Source: Azospirillum agricola
GTDB lineage: Bacteria; Pseudomonadota; Alphaproteobacteria; Azospirillales; Azospirillaceae
Length of the DNA: 64,000 bases
Assembly (NCBI RefSeq): GCF_017876095.1
Contig: NZ_JAGINM010000018.1
Span: 1 to 64,000 of the forward strand
Reading direction: 5' to 3'
Both the position numbers and the translations under genes were made by a program. A model generated the notes under the pieces. The model made no database searches. It was not told where the DNA came from and saw only the letters and a list, made by a program, of their open reading frames with translations. This document shows positions 17,815 to 26,873 of this stretch, piece by piece. The number at the start of each line of letters is the position of its first letter. Position 1 is the stretch's first letter.

Positions 17815-18444
17815 ATGAAGGTGCAGCGGCGGGACGTCATCGACACGGCGCTGGCGTTGCTGGACGAGGTGGGGCTGGAGGGGCTGACGATGCGGCGGCT
17901 CGCCCAGGCGCTCAAAATCCAGGCGCCGTCGCTCTACTGGCATTTCCCCAACAAGCAGGCTCTGCTCGACGCCATGGCGGACGCCATGCTGGATGGCGTC
18001 GCCCTGCCGGACGACACGCTGGCGTGGGACGCGTGGCTACAGGCGGCCTTGACCGAATTCCGGCACGCGCTGAAGGCCCGGCGCGACGGCGCGCGGGTGT
18101 TCGCCGGAACCTTCCTGGTGACGGAGAATGTGCTGCGGATCGGCGACCGCGCCGTCGGCCGGCTGCGGGCGGCCGGGGCGGACGAGAGGACGGCGGTCCG
18201 CGCCCTCTTCACCCTCCAGTACTTCGTGCTCGGATTCACCATCGAGGAGCAGGCGGCCGCTCCCGCGTCGGAGGGCGTCGATCTGTCCGGCCTCGCGCAA
18301 CGGATCGCGGAGGATCAGGCCGCGCGCTACCCGAACGGCGCGGCGGTGGTGGGGATCCTCGCCGCGGACGATGACGGGGAGCGCTTCCGCTTCGGGCTCG
18401 ACCGGCTGATCGACGGGTTGAGGTCCGTCATTCCGGCCGGCTGA
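17815..18444 (+). CDS. TetR-family transcriptional repressor
   Basis: 209-residue TetR-class repressor. The N-terminal helix-turn-helix (residues 1-50) reads DVIDTALALLDEVGLEGLTMRRLAQALKIQAPSLYWHFPNKQALLDAMA, with the LYWHFPNK recognition helix typical of TetR itself. The C-terminal ligand/dimer domain resembles TetR_C_1 (RRDGARVFAGTFLVTENVLRIGD, FTLQYFVLGFTIEEQA). The ATG at 17815 has GTGGAG at proper spacing; another ATG at 17800 has only 1-2 bases after its purine run. It probably represses itself and the divergent flavoprotein through the double palindrome. The inducer is unknown. Confidence 0.92.
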   Translation: MKVQRRDVIDTALALLDEVGLEGLTMRRLAQALKIQAPSLYWHFPNKQALLDAMADAMLDGVALPDDTLAWDAWLQAALTEFRHALKARRDGARVFAGTFLVTENVLRIGDRAVGRLRAAGADERTAVRALFTLQYFVLGFTIEEQAAAPASEGVDLSGLAQRIAEDQAARYPNGAAVVGILAADDDGERFRFGLDRLIDGLRSVIPAG

Positions 18445-18461
18445 GCCCGATCAGCAGGCGC

Positions 18462-21371
18462 TCAGTGCGCCTCTTCCCAGTTGTCGCCGATGCCGGCCTC
18501 GGCGACCAGCGGCACGCTGAGGCTCGCGGCCTCCTCCATCACCCTGCGCACCAGCGCCGCCGCCTGTTCGGCCTCGGCCTCCGGAACCTCGAACAGCAGT
18601 TCGTCGTGCACCTGGAGCAGCATCCTGGCGTTGCTGCCGGCCTTGGCCAGCGCGGCGGGCATCCGGTTCATCGCGCGCTTCATGATGTCGGCGGCGGTGC
18701 CCTGGATCGGCGCGTTGATCGCCTGACGCTCGGCGAAGGAACGGCGGGCGGCGTTCCTGTCCTGGATGCCCGGCATGTAGCAGCGCCGCCCGAACAGCGT
18801 CACCACATGGCCGTGCTGGCGGGCGAAGGCCTTGGTCGCCTCCATCCAGACCTTCAGCTCGTGGAAGTTCTCCAGGTAGGCCTTGATGAAGGCGTTCGCC
18901 TCGCCCGGCGCGATGCCGAGCTGGCGGCCGAGCCCGAAGCCGGAGATGCCGTAGATGATGCCGAAATTGATCGCCTTGGCCTTGCGGCGGATGTCGGAGG
19001 TCATCTGCTCCAGCGGAATGCCGAACACCTTGGCGGCGGTCGCCGCGTGAATGTCCAGCCCGTCGCGGAAGGCGTCCTTCAAGGCCTTGATGTCGGCCAT
19101 CTCGGCGACCAGCCGCAGCTCGATCTGCGAATAATCGACGCTCAGCAGCTTGTGTCCCTCGGCCGCCACGAAGGCGCGGCGGATCTTGCGCCCCTCCTCG
19201 GTGCGGACCGGGATGTTCTGCAAATTGGGGTCGGTCGAGGACAGACGCCCGGTGTTGGTCGCCGCCAGCGCGAAGGCGGTGTGGACGCGGCCGGTGTCCT
19301 TCTCGATCTTCTGCTGGAGCGCGTCGGTGTAGGTGCTCTTCAGCTTGGCGAGCTGGCGCCAGTCCAGCACCCGCTGGGCGATGGCATGGCCCTGTTCGGC
19401 CAGTTCCTCCAGCACGCTGGAATCGGTGGAGTAGGCGCCGGTCTTGCCCTTCTTGCCGGTGCCGAGCTTCAGCGTGTCGAACAGCACCTCGCCGAGCTGC
19501 TTGGGCGAGCCGATGTTGAAGCCCTGCCCGGCCAGCGCGTGGACGTCCTTCTCGATCTCGACGAGGCGGACCGCCAGATCCTGCGACAGCCGCGCCAGCG
19601 CCGCCTGGTCCAGCCGGACGCCGCAGCGCTCCATGTCGGCGACGACCGGAACCAGCGGACGGTCGATCGTCTCGTAGACCGTGACCATGCGCGCCTCGAC
19701 CAGCCGGGGCTTCAGCAGGGTCCACAGGCGCAGCGTGATGTCGGCGTCCTCCGCCGCGTAGTCCAGCGCCTTGTCGAGCGGCACCTTGTCGAAGGTGATC
19801 TGGTTCTTGCCGGTGCCGCAGACCTCCTTGAAGGGGATCGGCGTGTAGGCGAGGTGCAGCTCGGCCAGCTCGTCCATGCCATGGCCGTGGGCGCCGCCCT
19901 CCAGCGCGTAGGAGATCAGCATGCTGTCGTCGATCGGCCCGACCTTGATGCCGTGGCGGTCGAAGAGCTGGTAATCGAACTTGAAATTGTGCCCGACCTT
20001 GAGGATCGCCGGATCCTCCAGCACATCCTTCAGCGCGGCCATCGCCTCGGCGACGGGAATCTGCGCCGGCGGCGGTGCCGCGTCGAAATCGAGCTGGCCG
20101 GCCTCCACCGCGCCGGCGCCGTGGGCGAGCGGGACGTAGCAGGCCAGCCCCGGCTCGGTCGCCAGCGAGATGCCGACCAGAGTCGCCGTGGCCGGGGTCA
20201 GGCTGTCGGTCTCGGTGTCCACCGCGACGACGCCGGCCGTCCGCGCGCGCTCGACCCAGACATTCAGAGCGGCGAGGTCCTGGACCAGCTCGTACCGCTT
20301 CTCGACGCTGTGCAGGCCGTGCGCCCGCGTGGCTGGGGTGGCGGCCGGCGCTTCGGCGGTTTCCGGCGCTCCAACGGTCGCGGTGGCCGTCGAGGCGGAC
20401 GTTGCGGCGGCGGGCGCCGAGCCGTCGGCGATGCGGCCGTCCTTCTGCATCTCCATCTCGACGCGGGCGACGATGCTGCGGAAGCCCTGCGCCTTCAGGA
20501 AGTCGATCAGCTTCTGATGATCCGGCTCGCGGACGCGCAGTTCCTCCAGCGGCTTGGGCGGCGGGGCGTGCGCGTCGAGCTGGACCAGCCGGCGCGAGAC
20601 GCGGGCCTGCTCGGCGAAGTCGATCAGCTTCTGGCGGCGGGCCGGCTGCTTGATCTTCCCGGCGTTGGCCAGCAGCCCGTCGAGGTCGCCGTATTCGGTG
20701 ATGAGCTGGGCCGCCGTCTTGATGCCGATGCCGGGGACGCCCGGCACGTTGTCGACGCTGTCGCCGGCCAGCGCCTGCACGTCCACCACCTTGTCGGGGG
20801 CGACGCCGAACTTCTCGAACACCTCGTCGGGCCCGATGCTCTTGTTCTTCATCGGGTCGAACATGCCGATTCCGGGACCGACGAGCTGCATCAGGTCCTT
20901 GTCCGACGACACGATGGTCACCGGCCGCCCGGCGTCGCGGGCCAGCCGCGCGTAGGTGGCGATCAGGTCGTCGGCTTCAAAGCCCTCCAGCTCCAGGCAA
21001 GGGAGGCAGAAGGCTTCGGTCGCCTCGCGGATCAGGGCGAACTGCGGCTTCAGCTCCTCCGGCGGCTCGGGGCGGTGGGCCTTGTAGTCGGGGTAGAACT
21101 CGTTGCGGAAGTTCAGCCGCTTGCTGTCGAAGACGACGGCCACCGCCTCGGCCTTGATGTCGGCCAGCAGCTTCAGCAGCATGTTGGAGAAGCCCATCAC
21201 CGCGTTGACCGGCGTGCCGTCGGGCCGCGTCATCATCGGCAGCGCGTGGAAGGCCCGGAAGATGAAGCCCGAGCCGTCCACGAGATACAGGCCGCTGCGG
21301 TCGGGGGCAGCGGCGGCGTCCGGGGTTGCGGTGTCGGTCGTTCCGTCGGTCGTTCCGGTGGCGTCGGTCAT
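18462..21371 (-). CDS. polA: DNA polymerase I
   Basis: 969-residue replication/repair polymerase with all three domains. The 5'-3' exonuclease/flap domain starts at about residue 29 (LYLVDGSGFIFRAFHALP; EGFEADDLIATYARLA; SSDKDLMQLV; GDSVDNVPGVPGIGIKTA). A proline/alanine/threonine-rich linker near residues 325-370 precedes the 3'-5' exonuclease, which keeps DTETDSL and is therefore likely active. Polymerase motif A is LLSVDYSQIELRL, motif B RRKAKAINFGIIYGIS and motif C LLQVHDELLFEVP. The ATG at 21371 starts a 28-residue Thr/Asp/Ala-rich lead. Seventeen bases separate its stop from that of the convergent tetR gene. Confidence 0.97.
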   Translation of the reverse strand: MTDATGTTDGTTDTATPDAAAAPDRSGLYLVDGSGFIFRAFHALPMMTRPDGTPVNAVMGFSNMLLKLLADIKAEAVAVVFDSKRLNFRNEFYPDYKAHRPEPPEELKPQFALIREATEAFCLPCLELEGFEADDLIATYARLARDAGRPVTIVSSDKDLMQLVGPGIGMFDPMKNKSIGPDEVFEKFGVAPDKVVDVQALAGDSVDNVPGVPGIGIKTAAQLITEYGDLDGLLANAGKIKQPARRQKLIDFAEQARVSRRLVQLDAHAPPPKPLEELRVREPDHQKLIDFLKAQGFRSIVARVEMEMQKDGRIADGSAPAAATSASTATATVGAPETAEAPAATPATRAHGLHSVEKRYELVQDLAALNVWVERARTAGVVAVDTETDSLTPATATLVGISLATEPGLACYVPLAHGAGAVEAGQLDFDAAPPPAQIPVAEAMAALKDVLEDPAILKVGHNFKFDYQLFDRHGIKVGPIDDSMLISYALEGGAHGHGMDELAELHLAYTPIPFKEVCGTGKNQITFDKVPLDKALDYAAEDADITLRLWTLLKPRLVEARMVTVYETIDRPLVPVVADMERCGVRLDQAALARLSQDLAVRLVEIEKDVHALAGQGFNIGSPKQLGEVLFDTLKLGTGKKGKTGAYSTDSSVLEELAEQGHAIAQRVLDWRQLAKLKSTYTDALQQKIEKDTGRVHTAFALAATNTGRLSSTDPNLQNIPVRTEEGRKIRRAFVAAEGHKLLSVDYSQIELRLVAEMADIKALKDAFRDGLDIHAATAAKVFGIPLEQMTSDIRRKAKAINFGIIYGISGFGLGRQLGIAPGEANAFIKAYLENFHELKVWMEATKAFARQHGHVVTLFGRRCYMPGIQDRNAARRSFAERQAINAPIQGTAADIMKRAMNRMPAALAKAGSNARMLLQVHDELLFEVPEAEAEQAAALVRRVMEEAASLSVPLVAEAGIGDNWEEAH

Positions 21372-21533
21372 GGGGCTGGTCTCGTGTGCGTCCTTGCGGG
21401 CGCTACCATCGCCGAAGGACGGACGGGAGTCGAGCGGCGATGACCGGGGAACGCCCAATCCCTGGCCGCCACCCCCTGGCCACCCCCCTGCCCCCCTGGC
21501 CGCCCCTTGCCCGTTCCCCTTCGCCGGTCCGGT

Positions 21534-22463
21534 TCAGCCGGCGAAGGCGCGGTCGGCCTCCAGCAGCGTCGACGCGGCGGCGCGGATCGCGGCGAGCTGC
21601 CCTTCGTCGGTGAGGTTGGAGAGCATGGGGAGCATCGGCCCCATGTCGGCGACGCCCGACAGCGTCACCGCCTCGTGCAGCACGCGGATCGGCGAGATTC
21701 CGTCGCGCAGATCCTCCAGCGGCAGGAAACGCTCGCGCAGCGCCGCCGCCTCGGCGACATCGCCGCGCGTGAGCGCGCGCAGGATCGCCATCGACAGGTT
21801 GGGCGCGACGCAGACCGAGCCGGAGGTGAAGCCGGTCAGGCCGAACCGTGGCAGATGGGCCAGCACCGGCCGCTCGCCGATGCCGCTGACGATGTACTGG
21901 GCGTCGACCGCGTCGAGGATGCGCTGGAGATACTCGTCCTTCGACGGATCGTCGCGCACCACCGCGTATTTGACCGAGCACACCGCCCCGTCGCGGACCA
22001 GCGCCGCCAGCGCCTTGGGCTCCAGGTAGTTGTCGGACTTGACGTAGGCGGTCAGCGGACGGCCGGCGCGCTCGGCGACGCGGGCGATGGCGGTGGCGAC
22101 GCCGGCCGGGGTGGCACCGAACGCCATCGGCAGCATCATCGCGGTCGGGAAATCGAATTCGCGCAGGATGGCGGCCTGGTCCAGCGCCTTGCCGTAATCG
22201 GGACCGATCGACGGGATCACCCAGGTCTCGGGACCGGCGATGTCGCGCAGCAGCGACAGCAGTTCGGGGAACTCGCCGGTGCCGATGTTGTAGAGGTTGG
22301 CGTTGCCGCCATACAGCAGCGTGGAGACGCCGCCCCGCTCCAGATGCTGGACCAGCTTGCGGTTTTCCTCGCGGTTCAGCGACAGGTCGGCGTTGCGCGC
22401 CAGCGGCGGCACCGCGATGACCGACCGTTCGAGATCGGCGCGCGTGACGGGGGTCGTCTTCAC
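21534..22463 (-). CDS. DapA-family (dihydrodipicolinate synthase-like) lyase/dehydratase
   Basis: 309-residue member of the N-acetylneuraminate lyase/DapA TIM-barrel family. The Schiff-base lysine is likely K165 in CSVKYAVVRDD and the partner tyrosine Y140 in LTAYVKSDNY. The phosphate/carboxylate loop reads GGNANLYNIG instead of the usual GTTGE. An AGGAGG ribosome-binding site precedes the ATG. Because it is divergent from uronate dehydrogenase and ketoglutarate-semialdehyde dehydrogenase, a 5-dehydro-4-deoxyglucarate dehydratase or 2-keto-3-deoxy sugar acid dehydratase role is plausible, but the sequence is not close to any variant I know, so substrate is open. Confidence 0.85.
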   Translation of the reverse strand: MKTTPVTRADLERSVIAVPPLARNADLSLNREENRKLVQHLERGGVSTLLYGGNANLYNIGTGEFPELLSLLRDIAGPETWVIPSIGPDYGKALDQAAILREFDFPTAMMLPMAFGATPAGVATAIARVAERAGRPLTAYVKSDNYLEPKALAALVRDGAVCSVKYAVVRDDPSKDEYLQRILDAVDAQYIVSGIGERPVLAHLPRFGLTGFTSGSVCVAPNLSMAILRALTRGDVAEAAALRERFLPLEDLRDGISPIRVLHEAVTLSGVADMGPMLPMLSNLTDEGQLAAIRAAASTLLEADRAFAG

Positions 22464-22763
22464 GTAATCCTCCTAAAACGACGTTTCCGGGGCATGTCCG
22501 GGATGGCCCGGGCCTTTGGCGACGGGACGCGGCGGCGCAACGCCCGAGGCGTAAAGAGGTATGACAACATCCTTGTTGTCTGACAAGTGAAAACAGCAAT
22601 CACGCCGACAGGCTGGTTTTCAGCCGTACCGATGATCAATCAACCACAAATTTGTTTGACAACATCGAGGACGCCGATCACTTTCTCAGCCCAACAAACC
22701 GTGACGCGCCGGCACGCGGGCGCGTGATCGGCGCAAGGGCGAAACGAGGGGAGGCGCACGGCC
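22464..22763. promoter_or_regulatory. Divergent control region of the uronate genes with GntR-like operators
   Basis: Two related dyads are visible: TTGTCTGACAA (22576-22586, perfect) and TTGTTTGACAA (22652-22662, one mismatch). They match the general shape of FadR/FCD-type GntR operators (T-T-G-T-N3-A-C-A-A). The word TGACAACAT occurs at 22562 and again at 22657, and an extra palindrome GACAACA-TCCT-TGTTGTC spans 22563-22580. No regulator gene of this kind is in the window. Confidence 0.6.
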
Positions 22764-23681
22764 ATGCTCGGCCCGATCCAATGTCTGGTGGACGCGCGGG
22801 CGCGCGTCGGGGAAAGCCCGGTCTGGGATGCCGGCGGCAACCGCCTGTTCTGGGTGGACATAGCGGGATGCAGCCTGTCCGCCGTCGATCTGGCGAGCGG
22901 CGCCGTGCGTTCCTGGCCCCTGCCCGCTCCCGTCGGCTCCATCGCCCTGTGCGCCAAGCCGAACGGAATGGCGTCCGACGACGTCGCCGTCGCCCTGCCC
23001 GACGGCGTCCACATCCTGTCGCTGGCGACCGGCGCCCTGCGCTTCCTGGTCGATCCGGAGCCCGGCATGACCACCAACCGGCTGAACGACGGCAAGGCCG
23101 GGCCGGACGGCGCCTTCTGGGTCGGCAGCATGGACGACCGGCCGGCGAAGGAGCCGGTCGCCGCCCTCCACCGCATCGCCCCCGACGGCACGGCGGAGCG
23201 CAAGGTGGAGGGGCTGCTGGTCTCCAACGGGCTGGCCTGGAGCGCCGACGGGCGCACCCTGTTCCATTCCGATTCGCGCGGCCCCTGGATCGACCGCTGG
23301 AGCTTCGACCCGGCGACCGGCGCGCTCGGCGACCGCACCCGCATCGCCACCCTGACCGCCGAGGAGGGCCGCCCCGACGGCGGCGCCACCGACGTCGAGG
23401 GCTGCTACTGGAGCTGCGGCGTGTCGGCCGGCTGCCTGAACCGCTTCGCCCCCGACGGCACGCTGCTGCAACGCATCCCGGTGCCGGTGCCGGCCCCCAC
23501 CATGTGCGCCTTCGGCGGCCCGGACATGCGGACCCTGTTCATCACCAGCCTGCGCGACGGCCTGTCCGACGATGCCCTGCTCCGCCACCCGCAATCGGGC
23601 GGCGTGTTCATGGCGCGCGCCGAGGTCGCGGGCGTTCCGGTCGGCCGTTTCCAGTTGGCCAGTTCCAGCAAGGGGCTTTGA
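22764..23681 (+). CDS. SMP-30/gluconolactonase-family lactonase
   Basis: 305-residue six-bladed beta-propeller lactonase of the SMP-30/regucalcin family. Expected metal-site segments are visible: VGESPVWD (Glu ligand), NRLNDGKAGPDGAFWVGSMD (Asn and substrate loop), VSNGLAWSADGRTLFHSDS (Asn-Gly and Asp) and PDGGATDVEGCYWS. In this operon it would hydrolyse the aldarolactone made by uronate dehydrogenase to galactarate/glucarate. The ATG at 22764 has a GGGGAGG site. The uronate dehydrogenase gene follows after 3 bases. Confidence 0.9.
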   Translation: MLGPIQCLVDARARVGESPVWDAGGNRLFWVDIAGCSLSAVDLASGAVRSWPLPAPVGSIALCAKPNGMASDDVAVALPDGVHILSLATGALRFLVDPEPGMTTNRLNDGKAGPDGAFWVGSMDDRPAKEPVAALHRIAPDGTAERKVEGLLVSNGLAWSADGRTLFHSDSRGPWIDRWSFDPATGALGDRTRIATLTAEEGRPDGGATDVEGCYWSCGVSAGCLNRFAPDGTLLQRIPVPVPAPTMCAFGGPDMRTLFITSLRDGLSDDALLRHPQSGGVFMARAEVAGVPVGRFQLASSSKGL

Positions 23682-23684
23682 CAG

Positions 23685-24527
23685 ATGCACATCCTGATGA
23701 CCGGCGCCGGCGGCGCCGTCGCCACCGCCCTGACGCCGCGCCTGACCGCGCTGGGCCACAGCCTGCGCTTCAGCGACCGCGTCCGTCCGGCGGCCCTGCC
23801 GGCGGACGCCGAGTTCGTGCCCGCCGACCTGACCGACCGCGACGCGGTTCACGCCGCCTGCGACGGGGTGGACGCCGTGCTGCATCTCGGCGCCATCTCC
23901 GTCGAGGACGCCTTCGACGCGATCCTCGACGTCAACATCCGTGGCACCCAGCACGTCTTCGAGGGCGCGCGCCGCGCCGGCAACCGCCGCGTCGTCTTCG
24001 CCAGCTCCAACCACGCCGTCGGCATGCACCCGCGCAGCGCCCTGCTCGACGAGACCTCGCCCTACCGGCCCGACAGCTTCTACGGGCTGAGCAAGGCCTA
24101 TGGCGAGTTGCTGGCACGATTCTACTGGGACAAGCACGGGCTGGAGAGCGCATCCTTGCGCATCGGCTCCTGCGAGGCGGCGCCCAGCCAGAAGCGGCAT
24201 CTCAGCACCTGGCTCAGCCACGACGATCTGGCGCAGCTCGTCGACCGCAGCTTGCGCGCCGAACGGCTGGGGGCGGCCATCTTCTACGGCGTGTCGGCCA
24301 ACGACCGCCGCTGGTGGCGCGACCGCTCGGCCGAGACCATCGGCTACCGGCCCAAGGACAACGCCGAGGCCCACGCCGGCAAGCCCGGCATGCTCGACCC
24401 GATGCCCAACCCGCTCGACGAGACGCACCAGGGCGGCACCTTCGTCAGCGCCAACTACACGCGCACCCTGCCCCCCTCCGACCTTTGGGAGGCGATGGGC
24501 GCCGAACAGAAGCAAGGGAGCCTGTGA
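23685..24527 (+). CDS. udh: NAD-dependent uronate dehydrogenase
   Basis: 280-residue short-chain (extended SDR) dehydrogenase that oxidises galacturonate/glucuronate to the aldarolactone. The Rossmann motif is TGAGGAVA (residues 6-13), the catalytic pair Y133 and K137 lies in FYGLSKAYGE, and the preceding strand is VVFASSNHAVG. The segment SLRIGSCEAAPSQKRHLSTWLSHDDLAQLV followed by GVSANDRRWW and PKDNAEA is very close to the characterised Agrobacterium/Pseudomonas Udh proteins. It overlaps the next start by one base (TGATG), showing tight coupling. Confidence 0.92.
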   Translation: MHILMTGAGGAVATALTPRLTALGHSLRFSDRVRPAALPADAEFVPADLTDRDAVHAACDGVDAVLHLGAISVEDAFDAILDVNIRGTQHVFEGARRAGNRRVVFASSNHAVGMHPRSALLDETSPYRPDSFYGLSKAYGELLARFYWDKHGLESASLRIGSCEAAPSQKRHLSTWLSHDDLAQLVDRSLRAERLGAAIFYGVSANDRRWWRDRSAETIGYRPKDNAEAHAGKPGMLDPMPNPLDETHQGGTFVSANYTRTLPPSDLWEAMGAEQKQGSL

Positions 24528-25969
24528 TGGCCGACATCCACGCCAACCTCATCGGCGGCGAGTGGACGACCTCCACCAACGCCAGCCGCAACATCAACCC
24601 GTCGGACCTGTCCGACGTCGTCGGCGACTACGCCCAGGCCGACGACGCCCAGACCGAAGCCGCCATCGACGCGGCGGCGGCGGCCTTCCCCGGCTGGGCC
24701 GCCGCCTCGCCGCAGCGGCGCGGCGACATCCTGGACGCCGCCGGCAGCGCCATCCTCGCCCGCAAGGACGAGCTGGGCCGCCTGCTGTCGCGCGAGGAGG
24801 GCAAGACTCTGGCCGAGGGCATCGGCGAGGCGACGCGCGCCGGCCAGATCTTCAAGTATTTCGCCGGCGAGGCGCTGCGCCTGTCGGGCGAGCGGCTCAA
24901 TTCCACCCGCCCCGGCGTCGACGTCGAGATCACCCGCGAGCCGCTGGGCGTCGTCGGGCTGATCACCCCGTGGAACTTCCCCATCGCCATCCCGGCCTGG
25001 AAGATCGCCCCGGCGCTCGCCTACGGCAACACGGTCGTCATGAAGCCGGCCGACGCGGTGCCGGGCTCCTCCTGGGCGCTGGCCGAGATCCTGGTGCAGG
25101 CCGGGCTGCCGGCCGGCGTCTTCAACCTCGTGATGGGGCGCGGCTCGGTGGTCGGCGAGGCCATCGTCGCGTCGCCGAAGGTCGCCGCCATCAGCTTCAC
25201 CGGCTCGGTCTCCACCGGGCGGCGCATCGGCGCCCGCGCCTTCGAGACGGGCAAGAAGTTCCAGTTGGAGATGGGCGGCAAGAACCCGCTGGTCGTGCTG
25301 GACGACGCCGACCTCGGCACCGCCGTGGGCGCCGCGTTGAACGGCGCCTTCTTCTCCACCGGACAGCGCTGCACCGCCTCGTCGCGGCTGGTGGTGGCCG
25401 ATGGCATCCACGACCGCTTCGTCGCCGCGCTGGCCGAGAAGATGCGGGCGCTCAAGATCGATCACGCCCTGAAGCCCGGCACCGACATCGGCCCGGTGGT
25501 CTCGTCCGACCAGTTGGAGCAGGATCTGCGCTACATCGCCATCGCCAGGGAGGAAGGCGGCCGCCTCGTCACCGGCGGCGAGCGGCTGTCGCGCGAGACC
25601 GAGGGCTATTACCTCGCCCCGGCGCTGTTCACCGAGACCGACAACGCCATGCGGATCAACCGGGAGGAGGTGTTCGGCCCGGTCGCCTCGGTGGTCCGCG
25701 TCCGCGACTACGAAGAGGCCCTGGCCGTCGCCAACGACACCGAGTTCGGGCTGTCGGCCGGCATCTGCACGACCTCGCTGAAGCACGCGACCCATTTCAA
25801 GCGCCACGCCCAGGCCGGCATGGTGATGGTCAATTTGCCGACCGCCGGGGTCGATCCGCACGCCCCCTTCGGCGGTCGCAAGGGATCGAGCTACGGCGCC
25901 CGCGAGCAGGGCTCCTACGCGCGGGAGTTCTACACGACGGTCAAGACCGCCTACGTCTTCGGCGGTTGA
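24527..25969 (+). CDS. NAD(P)-dependent aldehyde dehydrogenase, likely 2-oxoglutarate semialdehyde dehydrogenase
   Basis: 480-residue aldehyde dehydrogenase. Catalytic residues are visible: N150 in TPWNFP, E248 in LEMGGKNP and C282 in STGQRCTASSR; the cofactor loop is FTGSVSTGRRIG. The C-terminus (DPHAPFGGRKGSSYGAREQGSYAREFYTTVKTAY) matches the group that includes ketoglutarate-semialdehyde dehydrogenases of the glucarate/galactarate pathway. The position at the end of the uronate operon fits the last step, giving 2-oxoglutarate. Substrate assignment rests on context. Confidence 0.88.
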   Translation: MADIHANLIGGEWTTSTNASRNINPSDLSDVVGDYAQADDAQTEAAIDAAAAAFPGWAAASPQRRGDILDAAGSAILARKDELGRLLSREEGKTLAEGIGEATRAGQIFKYFAGEALRLSGERLNSTRPGVDVEITREPLGVVGLITPWNFPIAIPAWKIAPALAYGNTVVMKPADAVPGSSWALAEILVQAGLPAGVFNLVMGRGSVVGEAIVASPKVAAISFTGSVSTGRRIGARAFETGKKFQLEMGGKNPLVVLDDADLGTAVGAALNGAFFSTGQRCTASSRLVVADGIHDRFVAALAEKMRALKIDHALKPGTDIGPVVSSDQLEQDLRYIAIAREEGGRLVTGGERLSRETEGYYLAPALFTETDNAMRINREEVFGPVASVVRVRDYEEALAVANDTEFGLSAGICTTSLKHATHFKRHAQAGMVMVNLPTAGVDPHAPFGGRKGSSYGAREQGSYAREFYTTVKTAYVFGG

Positions 25970-25984
25970 CCAACCGGCGCCATG

Positions 25985-26010
25985 GCCCCTTTCCCCTCCG
26001 GGAAAGGGGC
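25985..26010. terminator. Perfect hairpin terminator after the uronate operon
   Basis: A perfect 11-bp stem GCCCCTTTCCC / GGGAAAGGGGC with a CTCC loop lies between two convergent stops (25969 plus, 26019 minus). There is no long T tract, but its position fits a shared terminator. Confidence 0.75.
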
Positions 26011-26018
26011 TCCCGCCA

Positions 26019-26768
26019 TCACCCCATCCCGTCCTCGGATGCCGTCGTGACCACCGCGCCGACAAAGGCGTAGCCGACGCCGTGCACCGCCTGCACCGGC
26101 AGCGCGCAGCCGGTCCGTTCCTCCACCTTGATGCGCAGGCGGCGGACCAGCGAATCGATGGAACGGCTGTAGGGATCCCAGTCCCGCCCGGTCAACGCGA
26201 TGGAGATGTCCTGGCGGCTGACCGGCTCGCCGGGGGCGACGACCAGCAGCGCCAGGAACTTGTATTCGGTGGCCGTCAGCGGCACCGCCGGCCCCTCGGG
26301 CGGCTGGATGCGCCACTCGACGTCGTCGAACTGCCAGCTTTTCTTGGTTTCCGCCACGGACGCCAGCCCCGGCGCGGAGGCCGACACGGCCACCGGCGCG
26401 GCGCCCTTCTGGATGCGGCGGACCAGCGCCTTGATCTGGGCCTCGATCTCGCGGAAATCGACCGGCTTGACCAGATAGACGTCGGCACCCAGTTCCAGCC
26501 CGATCACCCGGTCGATCAGGCTCGACCGTGCCGTCAGCATGATGATCGCCGCCTGCGACGCCGCCCGCACACGCCGGGCGACGGAAAAGCCGTCCTCGTC
26601 CGGCAGATTGATGTCGAGCACGATCACGTCGGCGCCGTGGCTTTCCAGAAGCCCGTCCAGCTCGACTCCGCTCGACGCGCCACGCACCTCGAAGCCGCAC
26701 CGATCCAGATATTCGACAAGATCATCCCGAAGGTCGGCTTCGTCTTCGACCACGATGATGCGAGGCAC
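26019..26768 (-). CDS. OmpR-family response regulator (orphan)
   Basis: 249 residues. An N-terminal receiver domain has the acidic pair VVEDEAD, phosphoacceptor D in VIVLDINLPDEDG and the lysine in VYLVKPVD. A linker of about 35 residues leads to a C-terminal winged helix with LTATEYKFLALLVVAPGEPVSR and RSIDSLVRRLRIKVE, GVGYAFVG. The GTG at 26768 puts the start directly before PRIIVVEDE as usual in the family; an ATG at 26840 would add 24 untypical residues. No partner kinase is adjacent; a periplasmic binding protein gene lies 105 bases upstream on the same strand. Confidence 0.92.
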   Translation of the reverse strand: MPRIIVVEDEADLRDDLVEYLDRCGFEVRGASSGVELDGLLESHGADVIVLDINLPDEDGFSVARRVRAASQAAIIMLTARSSLIDRVIGLELGADVYLVKPVDFREIEAQIKALVRRIQKGAAPVAVSASAPGLASVAETKKSWQFDDVEWRIQPPEGPAVPLTATEYKFLALLVVAPGEPVSRQDISIALTGRDWDPYSRSIDSLVRRLRIKVEERTGCALPVQAVHGVGYAFVGAVVTTASEDGMG

Positions 26769-26873
26769 GGGGTTCCCAATCCTCAGTTCCAGACCGTATG
26801 CGGCGATATTAACCACCGTCCGCCGCCACGCCAACCCCAACCGCCAGACCTCGCAACCTAAATTATCCTCGCT

